From: Bacillus sp. NTK034
GTDB taxonomy: Bacteria; Bacillota; Bacilli; Bacillales; Cytobacillaceae
Assembly: GCF_017303275.1 (NCBI RefSeq)
Contig: NZ_JAFKOJ010000008.1
Span: 124,001-188,000, forward strand
DNA: 64,000 nucleotides
Direction: 5' to 3'
This document shows, one piece after another, positions 34,646 to 42,092 of the stretch. The notes under the pieces are model-generated. The model was not told where the DNA came from, made no database searches, and saw nothing but the letters and a program-made list of their open reading frames with translations. Numbering within the stretch: the stretch's first letter is position 1; every line of letters starts with the position of its first letter. The translations under genes were made by a program, and so were the position numbers.

Positions 34646-35305
34646 TTGATTAAAAATAAAAAGCTCTTTCTGACATCAATTGTCTTAATCGTTATTTCCA
34701 TGGCTCTAAACTTTCCTTTTCCGCATGAAAATCCACTAGGTGATACAGCAATAACGATTTTAAATATTCCAATCAAATCAGCAGATGGCTTTCATTTTGC
34801 AGGAGTATTTATTCTCATATTACTTATCCTGGGTATGGTATTGCTTCATCGTTCACTTGAAAAATACCATTTGAGATCTTTCTTTGCCGTTATCATCATC
34901 GTTTCCCTTCTTCCTCCTTCTCTGGCAGAGGCTTATCAAAAAACGCTGGCAAATGGCATCAATGCCGTTTCCTATATAAAAGATGAAAGTCAATGTAAGT
35001 TTGTAATGATTGGTGAAGATACTTTGCAGGGAACTTGTGAGCTGCCATTTGAAAATTACAGCAATGAGGAAGTGTCTTTTACTATCGGCTTTTATGACGG
35101 ATATTTATTTGAAGAGGATGTAAAGATGCTTTCACTGATGAACAGCGGTAATCCTAGTAACGTTAAATTGCTCCCAAACGAAGCTAAGGTTGTCCGGATT
35201 GAGAAAGAGATCGATGTGTCAAAAATCAAAAACCACGTTGAAAATGGAGAATCAGCTTATGTAAGCCTCTTTATTCAGTCTGGTAAGAAAAACAGGAAAT
35301 TGTAA
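34646..35305 (+). CDS. Uncharacterised membrane protein
   Basis: A 219-residue protein that I do not recognise. The first 105 residues hold three likely spans (KLFLTSIVLIVISMAL, FAGVFILILLILGMVLL, FFAVIIIVSLLPPSLA); the remaining 115 form a soluble, probably extracytoplasmic domain with two Cys (QCKFVMIG and GTCELPF) that could form a disulfide and with an immunoglobulin-like beta pattern. TTG 34646 follows AAAGGAGG at good spacing, just after the glycine-zipper gene. Confidence 0.65.
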   Translation: MIKNKKLFLTSIVLIVISMALNFPFPHENPLGDTAITILNIPIKSADGFHFAGVFILILLILGMVLLHRSLEKYHLRSFFAVIIIVSLLPPSLAEAYQKTLANGINAVSYIKDESQCKFVMIGEDTLQGTCELPFENYSNEEVSFTIGFYDGYLFEEDVKMLSLMNSGNPSNVKLLPNEAKVVRIEKEIDVSKIKNHVENGESAYVSLFIQSGKKNRKL

Positions 35306-35319
35306 GAGGGGTAGAGCTA

Positions 35320-35778
35320 ATGAACATTGAGTTAAAACCCGTCACAAGAGACAATTGGGAAGAAGTCATTAAGATGAAAGTAAAAGAATCGCAGCGTGAT
35401 TTCGTTCCATCAGCGGCTGTTTCACTAGCAAAGGTATATATTAAACCAGATGGGGATGCAGTAGAATATATCCCATTCTCAATATATGACAATGAAAAAA
35501 TGGTCGGTTTTATCATGCATGCTTATGAACCGGACACGATTAATATGTATTGGATAAACGGTTTTTTTATTGACCAGAATTATCAGGGCAGGGGATATGG
35601 CCGGGCAGCATTAGGCGAGATGATCTGCTGGATAAAAACGAAATTTCCAAAATGCGAGGAAATCCGCTTAACGGTTCATAAAGATAATCGCCACGCAAGA
35701 AGTCTGTATAAAAACTTCGGATTTATCCCGACCGGAGAGATTTGGGGAGAGGAAGAGGTTTACTATTTTTCGGTATAA
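35320..35778 (+). CDS. GNAT acetyltransferase (spermidine-acetyltransferase-like)
   Basis: A 152-residue GNAT. Motif A is FFIDQNYQGRGYGRAALGEM with the QGRGYG acetyl-CoA loop; the C-terminal RSLYKNFGFIPTGE is motif B. The N-terminal VTRDNWEEVIKMKVKESQRDFV is typical of the spermine/spermidine (BltD-like) subgroup. AGAGGGG precedes the ATG. A methyltransferase gene starts 12 bases downstream. Confidence 0.8.
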   Translation: MNIELKPVTRDNWEEVIKMKVKESQRDFVPSAAVSLAKVYIKPDGDAVEYIPFSIYDNEKMVGFIMHAYEPDTINMYWINGFFIDQNYQGRGYGRAALGEMICWIKTKFPKCEEIRLTVHKDNRHARSLYKNFGFIPTGEIWGEEEVYYFSV

Positions 35779-35789
35779 AGGAGTTATTT

Positions 35790-36536
35790 ATGATTAATGA
35801 AACACTGGAATTAAATAAGAAAAGCTGGGATGAAGCGGCTAAAAGGTTTTATGGGCGCAATCCGCTGCCTGAATATGGACCATTAGCGCCAACTGAAGAT
35901 GACCTTCAATTGTTCGGAGATGTGCGCAGCTTAAAGATGCTGGAGATTGGCTGCGGCAGCGGGCATTCCCTAAAGTATTTGGACGAGCGAGGAGCAGGTG
36001 AATTATGGGGATTGGACTTGTCTTCCAGGCAGATCGAATCTGCAAAGGAACTTCTGGTAAATTCTTCTTCGCAGGTAAAGCTGTTTGAATCCCCGATGGA
36101 ACAAAATCCGGGAATCCCTGCTGCATATTTCGATGTCGTTTTTTCCATCTATGCGATTGGATGGACCACGAATTTAGACAAGACGCTAAAAAATGTTCAT
36201 TCCTACCTTAAATCAGGCGGGGTGTTTATTTTCAGCTGGGAACATCCGATGTATAACCGGATTAAGGCTGAAAATGGTGCATTAATTATGGATAAATCCT
36301 ATCATGAGGAAGGCTCCTATCAGCATATAGCCTGGAACCAGCCTGCCATTATGCAGCAATATAAACTAAGTACATATATTAATTTATTAATAGAAAACGG
36401 GTTTGTGATTGACAGGGTAATTGAAGACGTAAGCCTTACTGAGGAAGATGTTCAGCGGCATACCAACCGCTGGTATTCCTATGAAAAAACCAAAGCTATA
36501 CCCGCTGCTTTTATTATTAAATGCAGCAAGCTATAG
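35790..36536 (+). CDS. Class I SAM-dependent methyltransferase
   Basis: A 248-residue Rossmann-like methyltransferase (Methyltransf_11/25 type). Motif I is LEIGCGSGHSL, the acidic post-I residue is in LWGLDLSSRQI, and motif IV/V is DVVFSIYAIGWTTN. AAAGGAG lies 7 bases before ATG 35790. It forms a tight operon with flanking GNAT and Nudix genes (12 and 22 bases apart). Acceptor unknown. Confidence 0.85.
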   Translation: MINETLELNKKSWDEAAKRFYGRNPLPEYGPLAPTEDDLQLFGDVRSLKMLEIGCGSGHSLKYLDERGAGELWGLDLSSRQIESAKELLVNSSSQVKLFESPMEQNPGIPAAYFDVVFSIYAIGWTTNLDKTLKNVHSYLKSGGVFIFSWEHPMYNRIKAENGALIMDKSYHEEGSYQHIAWNQPAIMQQYKLSTYINLLIENGFVIDRVIEDVSLTEEDVQRHTNRWYSYEKTKAIPAAFIIKCSKL

Positions 36537-36558
36537 AAGAAAAGGCGGATGAGACCGA

Positions 36559-37047
36559 ATGACTTATCATATTAGAGTCAGAGCAGGTGCAGTTATTATC
36601 GAAAATAATTCGATTCTGCTGATTGAGTTTCAGGATGAAAGAGGCCTTCATTACAATTTGCCTGCAGGAGGGGCTGAACCTAATGAATCTGTTATTGATA
36701 CAGTGAAAAGGGAAGCAAAAGAAGAGGCATCTGTGGATGTGATGGTCGGCCCATTGGCATTCGTTTATGAATACGCCCCTCACTTAAATGAATTCAGGTA
36801 TGGGCAGATACATTCTCTGGGCTTAATGTTTGAATGCCAGTTAAGAGAGGGCTCACTGCCTAAAATGCCTTCAGATCCCGATCCTAACCAGACAGGAGTT
36901 AGGTGGGTGCCGCTTTCAGAGCTGGCCAATATAGTGTTGTATCCTAATATGAAAGCTCAAATCTTAGAATATGTAAAAAATAGAAGAAACATAGATTTTA
37001 TCGAAGAACACACACTGGAAGTATACTCATTGGAGATAAAAAAATGA
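36559..37047 (+). CDS. Nudix hydrolase (atypical box)
   Basis: A 162-residue Nudix protein. The box is GGAEPNESVIDTVKREAKEE followed by ASV; the metal-binding REAKEE is intact but the invariant final Gly is Ser. AAGGCGG is upstream. Its TGA overlaps the ATG of the next GNAT gene (ATGA), implying translational coupling. Confidence 0.82.
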   Translation: MTYHIRVRAGAVIIENNSILLIEFQDERGLHYNLPAGGAEPNESVIDTVKREAKEEASVDVMVGPLAFVYEYAPHLNEFRYGQIHSLGLMFECQLREGSLPKMPSDPDPNQTGVRWVPLSELANIVLYPNMKAQILEYVKNRRNIDFIEEHTLEVYSLEIKK

Positions 37048-37601
37048 AGGAAGAAATCATGATTGACTGTGGTGAAGTAGTCCTCCGGGAATACCGGATG
37101 GAGGATGTCCAGGCACTCTATGAAATTACTTCCCAGCCGGAAGTTTATGAGTTTATTCCAGGTGCGCAGGCTACACTGGAACAGCGGGTGAACTGGATGG
37201 AGAATTATGAAATTCCGGCGAATGAAAAATTTAAGTCCTCAATGCCAGACCTGAAAGATGCCGGATTTTTGAATTTGGGGATCATTTTAAAGGAAACTGG
37301 AGAGTTTATAGGCTTTTGCAATACAGGAATAAAGGATGAATTGCCGGAACCGAACAGGGAAATTGGCTATGCCATCTCAAAGCACTGGCGGAATAAAGGC
37401 TATTCTACCCTTGCTGCAAAAGGGCTAATAGGATTTCTTTTTGAAAAGACGGCTCTTGAAATACTGAATGCTGTTGCATTAACAAGCAATGCCAGTTCCA
37501 ATAAAGTTCTGCGAAAGTGCGGATTCAAGCTTGCTGGCGAAATAGAGATTGATGGAGAACCGTTTTTCCATTACATCATGAGAAAAACTAGGCATAAATA
37601 A
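37044..37601 (+). CDS. GNAT acetyltransferase (RimJ/RimL-like)
   Basis: A 185-residue GNAT of the Acetyltransf_3 type: LREYRMEDVQALYEI at the start, EIGYAISKHWRNKGYSTLAAKG as motif A, and NAVALTSNASSNKVLRKCGF as motif B, the pattern of protein N-terminal and antibiotic acetyltransferases. The coupled ATG 37044 is used; ATG 37059 with AAGGA at 8-base spacing is a possible alternative. Last gene of the 35.3-37.6 kb operon. Confidence 0.82.
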   Translation: MKEEIMIDCGEVVLREYRMEDVQALYEITSQPEVYEFIPGAQATLEQRVNWMENYEIPANEKFKSSMPDLKDAGFLNLGIILKETGEFIGFCNTGIKDELPEPNREIGYAISKHWRNKGYSTLAAKGLIGFLFEKTALEILNAVALTSNASSNKVLRKCGFKLAGEIEIDGEPFFHYIMRKTRHK

Positions 37602-37608
37602 ATTCAAA

Positions 37609-37636
37609 GACACCCGCCATTCAATATGGGGGTGTC
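37609..37636. terminator. Bidirectional terminator
   Basis: GACACCC pairs with GGGTGTC, with extra pairing in the interior, between converging genes. Confidence 0.65.
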
Positions 37637-37648
37637 CCATTATTTTGG

Positions 37649-37789
37649 TTAAAGGTCAGATTTAGGATTTGTATTAAATGTGCCGTTTTTGTTTTCCTGT
37701 TCATGTCCGCGCACCTGGTCTCCGCCGTTTCCTTTTTCGTGTACCTTTTTGCCGCCGAGTTTTACGTTTGGATATTCTTGTTCCCGCAT
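37649..37789 (-). CDS. Small hydrophilic protein
   Basis: A 46-residue, Gly/Asn/Lys-rich protein with no hydrophobic stretch (begins MREQEYPNVKLGGKKVHE, ends NPKSDL). Composition is like small spore or stress proteins but I cannot name a family. GGAGGTGAATACC before ATG 37789 is a strong ribosome binding site. It is divergent from the phosphatase gene. Confidence 0.6.
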   Translation of the reverse strand: MREQEYPNVKLGGKKVHEKGNGGDQVRGHEQENKNGTFNTNPKSDL

Positions 37790-37857
37790 GGTATTCACCT
37801 CCATGTTAATTAAATTATCCATAAAGGAAAAAAATATATAAATTTTGGGGTTTTTAA

Positions 37858-38421
37858 ATGGAAATAACACTTATCAGACATGGCAGGTCATCGCAAATGG
37901 ATAATCACCGCATGAATAGGCGTGAATTTAAAAAATGGGTTGAAAGGTACAATCACTTAGGCATTCTTGAGGGTGAGACTTGTCCTGCTGACGTAATAGA
38001 AAAAGTGATTTCAGCACCTTTTTTACTCACAAGTGATTTAAATAGGTCAATCGAGTCGGCCAGAAGCATAAATCCATCTGCGAAAATACAAGCAGATCCA
38101 TTATTCAGGGAAGCTGATTTCCCCATACCTGCCGGTAAATTTCCTGGTATGAGATTAAGGCCAAATACCTGGGCTGTTTTATTAAGATTACTATGGTTAT
38201 GCGGCGATTCACAGGGCTGTGAATCATACAGAGATGCAAAGCTGCGGGCAAAGCAAGCATCATTAACATTAACCTCTATTGCAAAAGAACATCACTTTGC
38301 CGTTCTCATAGGTCACGGTTTTTTCAACCTTTTAATTGCAAGGGAGCTTCAAAAAGCCGGATGGGCTGGGAAGAGAAAAACAGGTTCAAAGCACTGGAAT
38401 GCAGATACCTACATCTTATAA
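37858..38421 (+). CDS. Histidine phosphatase family protein
   Basis: A 187-residue member of the phosphoglycerate-mutase-like superfamily. The phospho-acceptor His is in the N-terminal LIRHGRS, Arg in TSDLNRSIESA, and the second catalytic His in LIGHGFFN. The substrate is not evident. The ribosome binding site is weak (GGGG only). DUF2332 gene follows after 15 bases. Confidence 0.8.
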   Translation: MEITLIRHGRSSQMDNHRMNRREFKKWVERYNHLGILEGETCPADVIEKVISAPFLLTSDLNRSIESARSINPSAKIQADPLFREADFPIPAGKFPGMRLRPNTWAVLLRLLWLCGDSQGCESYRDAKLRAKQASLTLTSIAKEHHFAVLIGHGFFNLLIARELQKAGWAGKRKTGSKHWNADTYIL

Positions 38422-38436
38422 AGGAGGGGAAGGAGA

Positions 38437-39462
38437 ATGGTAAAACCTAATCTGGCATCCAGATTTAAAACATTTGGACAATATGAATGTCACGGATCGA
38501 GCGGGCTTTATGAGTTCTTGTCTTATAAGATTGCAGAGGATGAAGAATTGCTGTGTTTGGCATCTGAAGCGAGAGAAGGCCAGCCTGTGCCGAATTTATT
38601 TCTTGGGGCCATTCATTATCTGCTTTTAAGCGGGAAAGAGCATGATCTTAAGGAATTCTATCCAAGTTTAGTGGAGAATCCAAGGAACGCTCTGGAATCT
38701 TTCAAATGCTTTAAAGATTTCTGCAGGATAAATTCACGGGAAATTGAAGAAATAGTAAAATCAAAATTAGTCCAGACGAACGAAGTCAGGCGCTGTGCTT
38801 ACTTGTACCCGGTGTTTGCCTGGATCTTTCAGCAAACCAAAAAGCCCCTGGCCTTGATTGAAATTGGGACAAGCGCAGGCCTGCAGCTTCTTTGGGATAA
38901 ATACAGATACTCTTATGGAACAGGAAAAACATTTGGGAATCCAAGCACGAACGTTCATTTAACCTCTGAAATAAAAGGAGGCCATGTTCCGATTTTACCG
39001 CCAGAAATGCCGCCGGTAGCTTCAAGAACTGGAGTTGATCTGCATATAAATGACCTGAATAATGGGGAAGATTTTCTATGGCTGAAATCACTTATCTGGC
39101 CAGAACACTATGAAAGAAGAACTTTATTCGAAAAAGCAGCCCAATGTGTTAAAGCAAATCCAATCAGCCTGATTGAAGGAGATGGAGTTGAGCTTTTGCC
39201 AATTTTGATTGAAGGAATACCTGAAGAACATTCAATTTGTGTTTTCCACACCCATGTGGCGAATCAAATGCCCCAAGAAGTAAAAGAGAACCTGCTTGCA
39301 AAAATAAAAGCAAGCGGACAAAGCAGGGATATCTTTCATCTTTATAACAATATCAAGGACCGGAATCTGCATCTTGATTATTATCTGGATTCCAAGGAGC
39401 ACAAGAAATTAGTCGGCCAAACAGAGGGACATGGAAAGTGGTTCACATGGGAATTGATTTAA
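38437..39462 (+). CDS. DUF2332 family protein
   Basis: A 341-residue cytoplasmic protein of the DUF2332 family, recognised by the QGQPVPNLFLGAIHYLL-like block (here EGQPVPNLFLGAIHYLL), NEVRRCAYLYPVFAWI, LIEIGTSAGLQLLWDKY and VFHTHVANQM. The IGTSAGLQL segment resembles a SAM-binding glycine motif, so a methyltransferase-like fold is possible. AAAGGAGGGGAAGGAG precedes the ATG; probably in one operon with the phosphatase. Confidence 0.8.
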   Translation: MVKPNLASRFKTFGQYECHGSSGLYEFLSYKIAEDEELLCLASEAREGQPVPNLFLGAIHYLLLSGKEHDLKEFYPSLVENPRNALESFKCFKDFCRINSREIEEIVKSKLVQTNEVRRCAYLYPVFAWIFQQTKKPLALIEIGTSAGLQLLWDKYRYSYGTGKTFGNPSTNVHLTSEIKGGHVPILPPEMPPVASRTGVDLHINDLNNGEDFLWLKSLIWPEHYERRTLFEKAAQCVKANPISLIEGDGVELLPILIEGIPEEHSICVFHTHVANQMPQEVKENLLAKIKASGQSRDIFHLYNNIKDRNLHLDYYLDSKEHKKLVGQTEGHGKWFTWELI

Positions 39463-39490
39463 GCTGCATCATTATTTCGTACCGCTGAAA

Positions 39491-39535
39491 TTTTGAAACT
39501 TGACATCATCTGTTATACTTATCTAGGTAAGTATA
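39491..39535 (+). promoter_or_regulatory. Probable promoter and palindrome before trhO
   Basis: A -10-like TATACT (39514-39519) lies 17 bases after TTTTGA. The -10 is inside a palindrome, TATACTTA TCTAGG TAAGTATA (39514-39535), which could be an operator. Confidence 0.45.
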
Positions 39536-39596
39536 TATTGTTTTAACCTATTAACAGATATATCTTGCAAATATTAAGTGATAGGTGGAAATACAA

Positions 39597-40547
39597 ATGA
39601 GTCAAAAACCATACAGAGTTCTACTTTACTACATGTATGTTCCTATTGAGGACCCTGAGGAGTTCGCAAAGGAGCATAAAGCTTTTTGCGATGAGCTGGG
39701 CCTTAAGGGGCGTATTCTTGTTGCGAGTGAAGGCATAAACGGGACTGTTTCCGGACCAGTGGAACAGACAGACCGGTATATGGAAGCAATGAAGCAGGAT
39801 CCGCGCTTTGCGGAGATGGTTTTCAAAATAGATGAAGCAGATGGACATGCATTTCCTAAGATGAAAGTTCGTGCACGTCCCGAGCTTGTAACTCTTCGCC
39901 TTGAAGATGATGTGAACCCGAACGAGGTTACAGGCAAATACCTGGAGCCAAAGGAGTTCTTCGAAAGACTTCAGGATGAAAACACAATTGTATTAGATGC
40001 ACGAAATGATTATGAATATGATCTTGGCCACTTTAGAGGGGCGATCAGGCCGGATATCAAAAATTTCCGCGATCTGCCGGATTGGGTGCGTGAGAATAAA
40101 GAATTGCTTGGCGATAAAAAGATCATTACGTATTGCACAGGCGGCATCCGCTGTGAAAAGTTCTCCGGCTGGCTTGTAAAGGAAGGATTTGAAGATGTAG
40201 CACAGCTTCACGGAGGAATTGTCACTTATGGAAAAGATCCGGAAGTACAGGGACAGCTATGGGACGGTCAGCTTTATGTATTCGATGACCGCATTGGCGT
40301 TCCTGTTAACCAAAAGGAGCATGTAATTGTAGGCAAGGACTACTTCACAGGTGAGCCTTGTGAACGCTATGTCAACTGTGCAAATCCTGCATGCAATAAG
40401 AAAATCCTATGCTCTGAAGAAAATGAGCATAAATATATGCGCAGCTGTTCTGATGAATGCCGAACGCATCCTAGGAACCGTTATGTAGCTGAACACGGTC
40501 TTTCCGAGTCAGAAGTGGAAGAAAGATTAGAAAAAGTAAGAGCGTAA
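39597..40547 (+). CDS. trhO: tRNA uridine 5-hydroxylase TrhO (rhodanese-fold)
   Basis: A 316-residue protein of the YceA/YbfQ family, which installs 5-hydroxyuridine at tRNA position 34 in an O2-dependent reaction. The N-terminal ferredoxin-like domain is followed by a rhodanese domain with active Cys180 in [11 protein letters not shown]. The C-terminus has a four-Cys zinc-binding segment ([12 protein letters not shown] ... CSDEC). AGGTGG is 8 bases before ATG 39597; GTG 39585 is within that site. It stands alone between a promoter and a terminator. Confidence 0.92.
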   Translation: MSQKPYRVLLYYMYVPIEDPEEFAKEHKAFCDELGLKGRILVASEGINGTVSGPVEQTDRYMEAMKQDPRFAEMVFKIDEADGHAFPKMKVRARPELVTLRLEDDVNPNEVTGKYLEPKEFFERLQDENTIVLDARNDYEYDLGHFRGAIRPDIKNFRDLPDWVRENKELLGDKKIITYCTGGIRCEKFSGWLVKEGFEDVAQLHGGIVTYGKDPEVQGQLWDGQLYVFDDRIGVPVNQKEHVIVGKDYFTGEPCERYVNCANPACNKKILCSEENEHKYMRSCSDECRTHPRNRYVAEHGLSESEVEERLEKVRA

Positions 40548-40556
40548 GAAATTTGG

Positions 40557-40590
40557 AGCAGATTTTCCTTTAGGAAAACTGCTTTTTTTT
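40557..40590 (+). terminator. Terminator after trhO
   Basis: AGCAGATTTTCCT pairs with AGGAAAACTGCT (one mismatch), followed by a run of eight T. Confidence 0.85.
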
Positions 40591-40591
40591 A

Positions 40592-40619
40592 TTGGAAATT
40601 TCATAAAAACTGATATAAT
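40592..40619 (+). promoter_or_regulatory. Sigma-A promoter of the LysE-like gene
   Basis: TTGGAA (40592-40597), 16 bases, TATAAT (40614-40619). Confidence 0.65.
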
Positions 40620-40651
40620 ATTCTTAAAATTTTTTATGAGGTGGGTGGGAT

Positions 40652-41272
40652 ATGGAGAATTTACTGTTATTTCTGTTTATGTCGTTTCTGCTTGTCATTT
40701 TGCCGGGACCTGATACTGGAATCTTAATACAAAACACGATTTCTAGCGGGAAAAAAAGCGGCATTAAAACGATGTTCGGATCTGTCGCTGGGCTGATGGT
40801 CCATACAATGGCTGTGGTATTTGGCTTATCGGCATTAATTGTAAAGTCTGCTTACATTTTTTCTTTTATTAAGTATGCTGGTGCGCTATATCTTATTTAT
40901 TTGGGCATCGTTTCGTTAAAGTCTCTATCGAATAAGCAAGAACCAGCTGATACGGATAGAAAGCATAAGAAGAACAAATCGCATTTTCTGCAAGGATTTT
41001 TTACTTGTGTGTCCAACCCAAAAGTAGCTGTGTTCTTTTTAACATTCTTTCCCCAATTTTTAAGTACGGAAGGGAATCACTTTGCGCAATTTCTTGCGAT
41101 GGGCTTAATATATAGTCTTATTACAATCATCTGGTTCTTTTTCTATGTATATCTGATCGACTTCTTCAGGGCCTGGCTGAAAAAACCTTCTGTTAATAAT
41201 GCAATTCAAGGAGTTTCTGGTGTGGTTTTAATGGGCTTTGGCATTAAATTGGCACTTGAGAAACAGCCTTAA
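40652..41272 (+). CDS. LysE-family exporter (RhtB-type)
   Basis: A 206-residue, six-span membrane protein. The family signature LPGPDTGILIQNTISSGKKSGIKTMFGSVAGLMVH is present near residues 16-50 (quoted here as LPGPDTG then SGKKSGIKTMFGSVAG). Members export basic amino acids or homoserine/threonine. GAGGTGGGTGG precedes the ATG. Confidence 0.88.
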   Translation: MENLLLFLFMSFLLVILPGPDTGILIQNTISSGKKSGIKTMFGSVAGLMVHTMAVVFGLSALIVKSAYIFSFIKYAGALYLIYLGIVSLKSLSNKQEPADTDRKHKKNKSHFLQGFFTCVSNPKVAVFFLTFFPQFLSTEGNHFAQFLAMGLIYSLITIIWFFFYVYLIDFFRAWLKKPSVNNAIQGVSGVVLMGFGIKLALEKQP

Positions 41273-41278
41273 GAAGGG

Positions 41279-41317
41279 ACTGCTTAACCTCTAAAATAGG
41301 TTAAAGCAGTTTTTTTA
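41279..41317. terminator. Bidirectional terminator
   Basis: ACTGCTTAACCT pairs with AGGTTAAAGCAGT (one bulge), followed by TTTTTTT. Confidence 0.85.
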
Positions 41318-41458
41318 TTGGATTAATTGATCCTTTGTCAGCGGCCCGCCTTTTGGCAGCTTTTCAATGGCCGGAAGATACTTCGAAAGTATGAGCACTC
41401 CATCGAGATCTCCTTCTAATAAGAATTGGTATATGAATAATGTTACCAAATCATGCAT
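41315..41458 (-). CDS. Possible 47-residue protein
   Basis: An antisense-oriented frame in an otherwise empty gap, reading MHDLVTLFIYQFLLEGDLDG and ending LPKGGPLTKDQLIQ. The amphipathic helix plus Pro/Gly/Lys tail looks like real protein, and the frame ends at a shared terminator. No convincing ribosome binding site precedes the ATG, and TAG closes the frame four codons upstream. It may be a small gene or the tail of a decayed one. Confidence 0.35.
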   Translation of the reverse strand: MHDLVTLFIYQFLLEGDLDGVLILSKYLPAIEKLPKGGPLTKDQLIQ

Positions 41459-41505
41459 AATAATAGCCAGCTATGAGACATTAACAAATAAAAAGGATTC
41501 TGCTC

Positions 41506-41970
41506 ATGATTGGACTGATAATAGCTGCCATTCTTTTTAATTTCATTGCATTTACAACAAAAAAACGTCTGACTAAGAATCAAATTTTACATATATGGAC
41601 ATTCACAATTTCAGCTCAGCTGATATTTGATGTCATGATTGAGTTTAAATATTGGGGATACTGGTACTTTGACAAAGAGCCAAATTGGGGAGGACTGCTG
41701 GCACATATTGTACTGGTTCCCCCAGTAAATATGATGTTTCTGAATTGGTATCCTTTCAGAGGAGATCTTATTAAACGATTTTCTTATATTATTTTTTGGG
41801 TAGTTGCCATTCTGCTGTATGAAGTCATCGCTTTATTGCCCGAGCCCTGGGGATATTTTAATTATGGCTGGTGGAGAATATGGCATGCAGCATTAGTCGA
41901 TCCATTGCTGCTAATATTGATACTCAAATTCTATAAGCTGATTACAAGGCTGGAAGGGGAACTTAAATAA
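41506..41970 (+). CDS. CBO0543-family membrane protein
   Basis: A 154-residue protein with four likely spans. The family pattern is clear: QILHIWTFTISAQLIFDVMIEFKYWGYWYF, then VLVPPVNMMFLNWYPF and LLPEPWGYFNYGWWRIWHA. Conserved Trp, Tyr and Pro-Pro-Val-Asn motifs suggest a lipid-interface role; function unknown. It shares these motifs with the two genes at 59669 and 60172. Confidence 0.75.
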   Translation: MIGLIIAAILFNFIAFTTKKRLTKNQILHIWTFTISAQLIFDVMIEFKYWGYWYFDKEPNWGGLLAHIVLVPPVNMMFLNWYPFRGDLIKRFSYIIFWVVAILLYEVIALLPEPWGYFNYGWWRIWHAALVDPLLLILILKFYKLITRLEGELK

Positions 41971-41990
41971 CAGTGTATAAATGATGTTCT

Positions 41991-42017
41991 AAAAGGGGGA
42001 TTTGCTCTCCCTTTTTT
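41991..42017 (+). terminator. Terminator
   Basis: AAAAGGGGGA pairs with TCTCCCTTTT around TTTGC, followed by TTG. Confidence 0.7.
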
Positions 42018-42092
42018 GTGTTAGATGAAATGATTTATGGCAGATGACTGTGATACAATTTAGTAATACATATTCCCGGAAGGAGAACGTTT

